This document shows, one piece after another, positions 58,932 to 64,000 of a stretch of 64,000 nt of DNA. How positions within the stretch are numbered: position 1 is the stretch's first letter; each line of letters opens with the position of its first letter. Origin of the DNA: Fumia sp045615345 (GTDB lineage Bacteria > Bacillota > Clostridia > Oscillospirales > Ruminococcaceae); contig JAZLER010000009.1 in NCBI GenBank assembly GCA_045615345.1, forward strand, positions 1 through 64,000, read 5' to 3'. Below the pieces are notes generated by a model. The model made no database searches. It saw only the letters and a program-made list of their open reading frames with translations, and was not told the DNA's origin. A program made the translations under genes and the position numbers.

Positions 58932-59495
58932 ATGAATAAATTAAACACCTTAAAAATAGCTCATCGTTTTATAAGTGAGCGTATAAAACAGGGTGACTTC
59001 TGGATCGATGCCACCGCAGGCAGAGGAAATGATACCCTTTTTCTCGCAAAACGTGTTGGTGAAGAAGGAAAGGTTATAGCTTTTGATATTCAGGACAGTG
59101 CTATTGAAAGCACAAAAACTCTTTTAGCTGATAATGGCGTTACCAATGCAGAGGTTATAAAAGACAGTCACCATAATATGGATAATTATGCAAAAGAGGG
59201 GACAGTAGACGGAATAGTTTTTAATTTCGGATACCTTCCCGGCGGTGACCATAATATATGTACCAAAGCTGAAAGCAGTATCTTAGCCATTGAAAAAGGA
59301 CTTGCACTTTTAAAGGTGAATGGTGTTATGAGCCTTTGCATATATTACGGTGGCGACAGTGGCTTTGAAGAAAAGGATGCTCTGATGGAGTATCTCAGAA
59401 CTATAGACAGCAAAAAATACACAGTCGTTACTGTTGATTTTTATAACAGACCGAATTGTCCACCGATTGCTGTATTTATTACAAAGGACTTCTAA
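58932..59495 (+). CDS. mnmM: tRNA (mnm5s2U34)-methyltransferase MnmM (YtqB family)
   Basis: A 187-aa class I SAM-dependent methyltransferase of the YtqB family (older name: putative rRNA methylase). DATAGRGNDTLFLAK is SAM motif I, VIAFDIQDSAI motif II, and FNFGYLPGGDHNICT the family-specific motif IV region. In Bacillus the enzyme completes mnm5U at tRNA position 34. It starts 2 nt after the SulP stop. The window also encodes MnmA, which thiolates the same base. Confidence 0.88.
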   Translation: MNKLNTLKIAHRFISERIKQGDFWIDATAGRGNDTLFLAKRVGEEGKVIAFDIQDSAIESTKTLLADNGVTNAEVIKDSHHNMDNYAKEGTVDGIVFNFGYLPGGDHNICTKAESSILAIEKGLALLKVNGVMSLCIYYGGDSGFEEKDALMEYLRTIDSKKYTVVTVDFYNRPNCPPIAVFITKDF

Positions 59496-59519
59496 AGGGA
59501 TTTGACAGAAGGTGAAACT

Positions 59520-60971
59520 ATGCAAAAAAACTATGATGTAATTATAATAGGTTCAGGTGCAGCCGGACTTTATACAGCACTTAATCTTGACCCGAAACTT
59601 AAGGTGCTTGTTTTGTCAAAACGCGATTTGCTTTTAAGTAACTCGGCACTTGCACAGGGCGGTATTGCAGCTGTTGTTGATACTAAAAATGACAATGTGG
59701 ATATGCACCTTAACGACAGCCTTATTGCAGGCGGATTCAAAAACAACACCGAAAGTCTTAAGGTTCTTGTAAATGAAGGTCCCAAGGAAGTTTTAAACCT
59801 GATAAATTTAGGTGTTGAGTTTGACAAAAAAGAAGATGGAAGCTATGACCTCACTCTTGAGGGTGGTCACAGCCGACACAGAATTTTCCATCATAAGGAC
59901 AATACCGGCAGGGAAATTGTGGAAAAACTTCTTACGGCAGCAATGTCTTATAAGAATATTACCTTGCTTGATCAGGCGGTGGCGTGCGATTTAAAACAAA
60001 CTGAAGGTGGCTTCTCCCTTGATGTTTTAAGAGAAAAAGAACATCTTTACTTTAACTGTAACTACTGTGTTCTGGCGACAGGTGGTATCGGCAGGGTTTA
60101 CGAATTTACTACAAACTCAGCCATTGCAACAGGTGACGGAATTACACTTGCTTACAACTTAGGTGCCAAGATTAAAAACTTGCATCTTGTACAGTTCCAT
60201 CCTACTGCTTTTGCAAATAAGGACAGGGAATGTTTCCTTATCTCCGAGTCTGTCAGGGGTGAGGGTGCATACCTCTTAAATGGTAATAAACAGCGTTTTA
60301 TGTCCCGTTATGATGACCGACTTGAGCTTGCTCCGCGCGATGTGGTTTCTCACTGCATTATAGAAGAATCTTCAAAGCTTCGCGATAACAGATTTTATCT
60401 TGATATTACTCATAAAGACCCCGGATTTATCAAGGAGCGTTTTCCGATGATATACAAACGCCTTCTTTCAGAGGGTGTTGATATGACAAAAGAATTTATC
60501 CCCGTTTATCCGTGTCAGCATTATCTTATGGGCGGAATTGATGTGGGAATCACCGGCGAAAGCACCATTAAAAATCTTTATGCGGCAGGTGAATGCGCTC
60601 ATACGGGTGTACATGGTAATAACCGTCTTGCGAGCAACTCACTTTTAGAGGCTATTGTTTTTGCAGAGCAGATTGCAGAGGATATAAATTCCAAAGCTGA
60701 ATGTTGTGGCGGAAACGATGTTGTGCCGTATGAGTTTGAAATGTGCGAAAGTACAGAACCTATTCCTCACGGCATACGCACTGAAATCAGGTCAATTATG
60801 CAAAAAAGCCATTTTGTTCTGCCGAATACCCTTGCTGCAATTGAAGGATTTGAACGGATAAAAGAGCTTAAATCTCTTATTGAAAATGGCGATTTCCTTG
60901 TAAATGTGGATTACATAGAAGCAAAATCCCTCGTAACGGTAGCGTACATTATTTTAAAAGAAGTTATCTAA
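59520..60971 (+). CDS. nadB: L-aspartate oxidase
   Basis: A 483-aa flavoprotein oxidising aspartate to iminoaspartate, the first step of de novo NAD synthesis. DVIIIGSGAAGLYTAL binds FAD at the N-terminus; SNSALAQGGIAAV, GGHSRHRIFHHKDNTGREI and AAGECAHTGVHGNNRLASNSLLEA are family motifs. The ATG at 59520 has AAGGTGA upstream. nadC follows 13 nt later. nadA, usually in the same operon, is absent here. Confidence 0.95.
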   Translation: MQKNYDVIIIGSGAAGLYTALNLDPKLKVLVLSKRDLLLSNSALAQGGIAAVVDTKNDNVDMHLNDSLIAGGFKNNTESLKVLVNEGPKEVLNLINLGVEFDKKEDGSYDLTLEGGHSRHRIFHHKDNTGREIVEKLLTAAMSYKNITLLDQAVACDLKQTEGGFSLDVLREKEHLYFNCNYCVLATGGIGRVYEFTTNSAIATGDGITLAYNLGAKIKNLHLVQFHPTAFANKDRECFLISESVRGEGAYLLNGNKQRFMSRYDDRLELAPRDVVSHCIIEESSKLRDNRFYLDITHKDPGFIKERFPMIYKRLLSEGVDMTKEFIPVYPCQHYLMGGIDVGITGESTIKNLYAAGECAHTGVHGNNRLASNSLLEAIVFAEQIAEDINSKAECCGGNDVVPYEFEMCESTEPIPHGIRTEIRSIMQKSHFVLPNTLAAIEGFERIKELKSLIENGDFLVNVDYIEAKSLVTVAYIILKEVI

Positions 60972-60984
60972 AGGAGTGTGTGAT

Positions 60985-61836
60985 ATGGCACTTTTACAGT
61001 TTTATGTTGATGATATTATAAAAAAAGCGATAACAGAAGATATAAATTATCTTGATGTTACTTCCGACTATCTGCTTTCCGATACCCATACATCCAAAGC
61101 AAAGTTTATTGCAAAAGATGATGGCGTTTTAGCGGGTATTGATGTGGCTCTGAGAGTTTTTGAGCTTGTTGATGCGTCACTTACTTTTGAAGTGTTTAAA
61201 AAAGATGTGGACGAAATCAAAAAAGGTGATGTTATTGCTACTGTGGAAGGGAAAACAAAGTCAATCCTTAAAGCAGAAAGAACATCCCTTAACCTTTTGC
61301 AGCATATGTCGGGAATAGCAACTATGACAAACCGTTGTGTCAAACTTACAAAAGGTACAAAAGCATCTGTTGTTGATACAAGAAAAACACTCCCGGGCCT
61401 CAGACCTTTGCAGAAATATGCTGTTACTGTTGGTGGCGGTAAAAATCACAGATATAATTTGAGCGATGCGGCTATGCTTAAAGATAACCATATCGATTCT
61501 TACGGAAGCCTCACAAATGCTGTAAATGCATTGCGGGAAAAGGTAGGGCATATGGTTAAAATCGAAGTTGAAGTCGACTCATTTGAACTTTTGGATGAAG
61601 CTTTGAAGGTAAAAGCCGATGTAATTATGCTTGACAATATGACCCCTGAGCAGATGGCAAAAGCCGTGGAAATCGTAAATGGCAGAGCTTTGCTTGAGGC
61701 TTCAGGAAATATTACTCTTGACAATATTGCTGATGTTGCAAAAACAGGCGTTGATATTATTTCACTCGGTGCACTTACCCATTCGGTAAAAGCATTTGAT
61801 ATTTCACTTAAAATAGAAACTAAAAAGGGACAGTAA
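60985..61836 (+). CDS. nadC: Nicotinate-nucleotide pyrophosphorylase (quinolinate phosphoribosyltransferase)
   Basis: A 283-aa enzyme converting quinolinate and PRPP to nicotinate mononucleotide. The family motifs SLNLLQHMSGIAT, VVDTRKTLPGLRPLQKYAV, GGGKNHRYNLSDAAMLKDNHI and LLEASGNI are all intact. The ATG at 60985 is used because AAGGAG lies 8 nt upstream; a GTG three codons earlier overlaps that site. Last gene before a terminator. Confidence 0.96.
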   Translation: MALLQFYVDDIIKKAITEDINYLDVTSDYLLSDTHTSKAKFIAKDDGVLAGIDVALRVFELVDASLTFEVFKKDVDEIKKGDVIATVEGKTKSILKAERTSLNLLQHMSGIATMTNRCVKLTKGTKASVVDTRKTLPGLRPLQKYAVTVGGGKNHRYNLSDAAMLKDNHIDSYGSLTNAVNALREKVGHMVKIEVEVDSFELLDEALKVKADVIMLDNMTPEQMAKAVEIVNGRALLEASGNITLDNIADVAKTGVDIISLGALTHSVKAFDISLKIETKKGQ

Positions 61837-61853
61837 GTCCCTTTTGTTTTTAG
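61822..61853 (+). terminator. Terminator after nadC
   Basis: AAAAGGGAC / GTCCCTTTT-type hairpin spanning the nadC stop codon, with the tract TTTTGTTTTT. Confidence 0.78.
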
Positions 61854-61865
61854 AAAGGTAAAAAG

Positions 61866-63767
61866 ATGTTAGTTTCGTTGCAAAATACAGGAATTTCCTT
61901 TGGTTCAAATGTTGTTCTGGAAAATATTTCTGCGGACATCAAGGAAAACTCACGAATAGGTCTTATCGGTGCAAACGGGTGCGGCAAATCGACCCTTTTG
62001 AATCTTATAAGCGGTGAGCTTGAGTTTGAAACCGGGGAAATTGCAAAAAAGCCAAATCTTCAAATCGGATATTTAAAACAAAACAGCGGTCTTAAAAGCG
62101 GTAATACCGTTTTTGATGAGATGCTTTCTGTTTTTGCGCCTATTTTAAAGGTGAAAGGTGAGCTTGAGGATTTGAGAATTTCGATGGCTGAATGTAACGA
62201 AAGTACTGACGAATTTAAAAAGCTTTCTGCAGAGTATGATAAAAAATTAAGCTATTTTGAGTCTAATGAAGGCTATATTATTGATGTAAAAATCAGAACT
62301 GTTTTAAATGGTATGGGGTTTGAAAATACTCCCCATGACACTGTTATCGATACTCTGAGCGGTGGCGAAAAGACCCGTCTTGCTTTAGCAAAACTTCTTT
62401 TGACGGAACCTGAACTTTTAATTCTTGACGAACCGACAAACCATCTTGATTTTAAGACTCTCAGATGGCTTGAAGAGCATCTTGAAAGTTATAAGGGTGC
62501 TATCATTGTAGTTTCCCATGACAGATATTTTCTTGATAAGGTAGTTTCCGAAATCTGGGAAGTGGAATTCTGTAACTTAAGGGTGTTTACGGGAAATTAC
62601 AGCAAGTACAAGGTGTTAAAGGCTGACCTTATGGAACGCTGGGAAAAAGAATACGAAGCGCAACAGGAAGAAATTGCAGATTTAGAAGACTATGTAGCAA
62701 GGAATTTAGTGAGAGCGTCCACCTCAAAGAGCGCAAAATCAAGGGTCAAAAAGCTCGAGAGAATGGAAAGAATTGAACGCCCCCGTGAATATAACAAACA
62801 GATTTCTTTAAGGTTTGATTTTGACCGTGACCCTGTGAAAGAAGTCCTGAATGTAGAAAACGCCTCTGTCTGCGTTGGTGAAGAACAGAAAAAACTTTTT
62901 GAAAACTTAAGTTTTGTAGTTGAACGCGGAGATAAAATTGCCGTTATCGGCGAAAATGGTATCGGAAAAACCTCACTTTTAAGGGCGATACAGGGATTTG
63001 TTGAATTAAAACAGGGTAAATATCGCTGGGGAAAAGAGATAAAGCTTGCTTATTTTGAACAGGAGAACAAACAGCTTAATCCCAACAATACAGTACTCGA
63101 AGAACTCTGGCACAGATATCCGCGAATGACCGAAACCGAAGTTAGAAAACTGCTTGGACAGGTTCTTCTTACAGGAGAAAATGTTTATAAAAAAGTCGGA
63201 GTTTTAAGCGGTGGTGAGAGGGCAAAACTTGCCTTTGCGCTCCTGATGCTTCAAAGAGGCAATGTTTTAATCCTTGATGAACCGACAAACCATCTTGACC
63301 TTGTAAGCAAGGAAATTTTAGAAACTGCCCTTAAGGATTTCAAGGGTACCATGCTTTTGGTTTCCCATGACCGTTATCTTTTAAGAGAGGTACCCGACAG
63401 AATTATCGAGATTTTTGATGACAGGGTGGAGGTTTTTAAAGGTAATTACGATTACTATATCGAAAAGTCAAAACCAAGGCTAACCTCAAAACCTCAGACA
63501 GAACCTGAAAAGAAAACTCAGGGTGGCGGTAATTACCGTACAAAAGAACAACGCGCTGAAGACACAAAAAAGCGCATAAAGATTAAAGAACTCGAAAACG
63601 AGATAGAAGTTATTGAAAAAGAAATTTCCGAAATCGAGCAAAACCTTGAAAATCCTGAATTTTTTGAAAATGATTATCAGAAGATGCAGGATGCTTGTGC
63701 TTTGCTCGAAGAACTAAGACAAAAACTTAATGATAAAACCGATTTATGGCTCGAACTTACAGAGTAA
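61866..63767 (+). CDS. ABC-F family ATPase (ribosome-associated type)
   Basis: A 633-aa protein with two ABC domains and no membrane segments. Walker A motifs GANGCGKST and GENGIGKTS, signatures LSGGEKTRLALAK and LSGGERAKLAF, and Walker B LILDEPTNHLD twice are all intact. The linker (~235-310) is the ABC-F arm/P-site tract region, and the C-terminus (~545-633) is a coiled coil (KRIKIKELENEIEVIEKEI). ABC-F proteins act on stalled ribosomes or protect them from antibiotics. The layout resembles YdiF/Uup; resistance type cannot be judged. GAAAGG precedes the ATG. Confidence 0.93.
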   Translation: MLVSLQNTGISFGSNVVLENISADIKENSRIGLIGANGCGKSTLLNLISGELEFETGEIAKKPNLQIGYLKQNSGLKSGNTVFDEMLSVFAPILKVKGELEDLRISMAECNESTDEFKKLSAEYDKKLSYFESNEGYIIDVKIRTVLNGMGFENTPHDTVIDTLSGGEKTRLALAKLLLTEPELLILDEPTNHLDFKTLRWLEEHLESYKGAIIVVSHDRYFLDKVVSEIWEVEFCNLRVFTGNYSKYKVLKADLMERWEKEYEAQQEEIADLEDYVARNLVRASTSKSAKSRVKKLERMERIERPREYNKQISLRFDFDRDPVKEVLNVENASVCVGEEQKKLFENLSFVVERGDKIAVIGENGIGKTSLLRAIQGFVELKQGKYRWGKEIKLAYFEQENKQLNPNNTVLEELWHRYPRMTETEVRKLLGQVLLTGENVYKKVGVLSGGERAKLAFALLMLQRGNVLILDEPTNHLDLVSKEILETALKDFKGTMLLVSHDRYLLREVPDRIIEIFDDRVEVFKGNYDYYIEKSKPRLTSKPQTEPEKKTQGGGNYRTKEQRAEDTKKRIKIKELENEIEVIEKEISEIEQNLENPEFFENDYQKMQDACALLEELRQKLNDKTDLWLELTE

Positions 63768-63795
63768 ATTAAGCAAAAAATGTAATGTTTTTCTT

Positions 63796-63834
63796 TGAAA
63801 TGTAATGTACATTTCATTTTTTCGGTAGTACAAT
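63796..63834 (+). promoter_or_regulatory. AraR-like palindromic operator and promoter of the FGGY kinase
   Basis: TGAAATGTA (63796-63804) and TACATTTCA (63808-63816) form a perfect 9-bp inverted repeat with a 3-nt centre. A -10 box TACAAT lies at 63829-63834, which places the -35 region (63806-63811) inside the palindrome. A half-site (AAATGTAATG) occurs ~20 nt upstream. The pattern resembles AraR/GntR-type operators that repress arabinose genes. Confidence 0.6.
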
Positions 63835-63866
63835 TAAACTATATCCCTGTAGAGGAAGTGAACAAA

Positions 63867-64000
63867 ATGTTTAAAGGAAAAACATATCTTGGCATTGAAC
63901 TTGGTTCGACAAGAATAAAATCCTGCCTTATTGATGAGAATGGTGCTGTTGTTGCAACCGGTAGTCACGAATGGGAAAATAGTTTTAAAGACGGATACTG
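63867..64000 (+). CDS. FGGY-family carbohydrate kinase, N-terminal fragment (cut by window end)
   Basis: The first 44 residues of a sugar kinase run off the window. YLGIELGSTRIKSCLIDENG is the phosphate-1 loop of the FGGY/actin-fold kinases, in the form found in ribulokinase- and xylulokinase-like proteins. GAGGAAG lies upstream of the ATG. The AraR-like palindrome in its promoter makes L-ribulokinase a reasonable guess, but the specificity domain is not visible. Confidence 0.75.
   Translation, partial: MFKGKTYLGIELGSTRIKSCLIDENGAVVATGSHEWENSFKDGY

Noticed and set aside
1..64000. CRISPR array, insertion sequence, prophage or integrative element
   Set aside because: No regularly spaced repeats, transposase, integrase, phage structural gene or target-site duplication was found by eye.

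Overview
The window looks like the chromosome of an anaerobic, low-to-moderate GC Bacillota of the class Clostridia, probably a gut lineage. Supporting signs are the sigma-A promoters with 17-bp spacers, two T-box leaders, a TPP riboswitch, strong AGGAGG ribosome binding sites, a spore protease (gpr) next to rpsT, ThiW and WYL regulators, and many AraC-regulated glycosidase genes. I saw no insertion sequence, prophage or CRISPR array.

Layout. 1-635: the 3' end of an rRNA operon, with two tRNAs between 23S and 5S and two more after 5S. 756-5800: an AbrB-like regulator with a glycosyltransferase, divergent from a TetM/EF-G-like GTPase, then an MFS transporter. 5823-8933: a cytoplasmic GH89 alpha-N-acetylglucosaminidase. 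9079-15063: a T-box-controlled aspS-gatC fusion, a gatA lacking both catalytic serines, gatB and an asparaginase-like gene. 15149-17747: two tandem sialidase-fold proteins. 17785-22268: rhaBAD and an AraC regulator. 22407-25372: a GH1 enzyme, a tiny membrane peptide, a sugar isomerase-like protein and a sugar acetyltransferase. 25402-28646: WYL regulator, nitroreductase, VOC protein, gpr and rpsT. 28741-30871: an AraC regulator and a third sialidase-fold protein. 30990-34149: rnhA, then nifS-nifU-mnmA. 34247-36717: an adaptor/permease pair without an ATPase, and a thioesterase. 36766-40447: an ilvB-ilvN-ilvA operon behind a T-box with an isoleucine specifier. 40551-44015: tRNA-Ser, then a TPP riboswitch and thiW-thiM-thiE-thiD. 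44093-45673: an E2-like acyltransferase homologue and a phosphatase. 45708-54812: GH43, MFS, AraC and an unusual operon with three Fe-S reductase-like proteins, a cupin and a glycosidase-like barrel. 54901-61836: a membrane glycosyltransferase, glycerol-1-phosphate dehydrogenase, SulP, MnmM, NadB and NadC. 61866-64000: an ABC-F protein and the start of an FGGY kinase behind an AraR-like palindrome.

How the genes work together. Most accessory genes serve intracellular use of host or plant glycans (GlcNAc-capped, sialidase-fold substrates, rhamnose, beta-glucosides, GH43 substrates). The glycosidases read here lack signal peptides, so oligosaccharides are probably imported first. Housekeeping genes cluster around tRNA biology: indirect Asn-tRNA (or Gln-tRNA) synthesis, 2-thiouridine (nifS/nifU/mnmA) and mnm5U methylation (mnmM).

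The most interesting candidates are: (1) the AspRS-GatC fusion with a triad-less GatA and an adjacent asparaginase-like protein, which reads like a rebuilt transamidosome; (2) a second RNA element before thiW that keeps the pyrimidine-sensing half of a TPP aptamer but not the pyrophosphate half; (3) the operon at 48883-54812 with three paralogous Fe-S proteins around a glycosidase-like protein. Functions are inferred from recognised motifs; no database search was possible.
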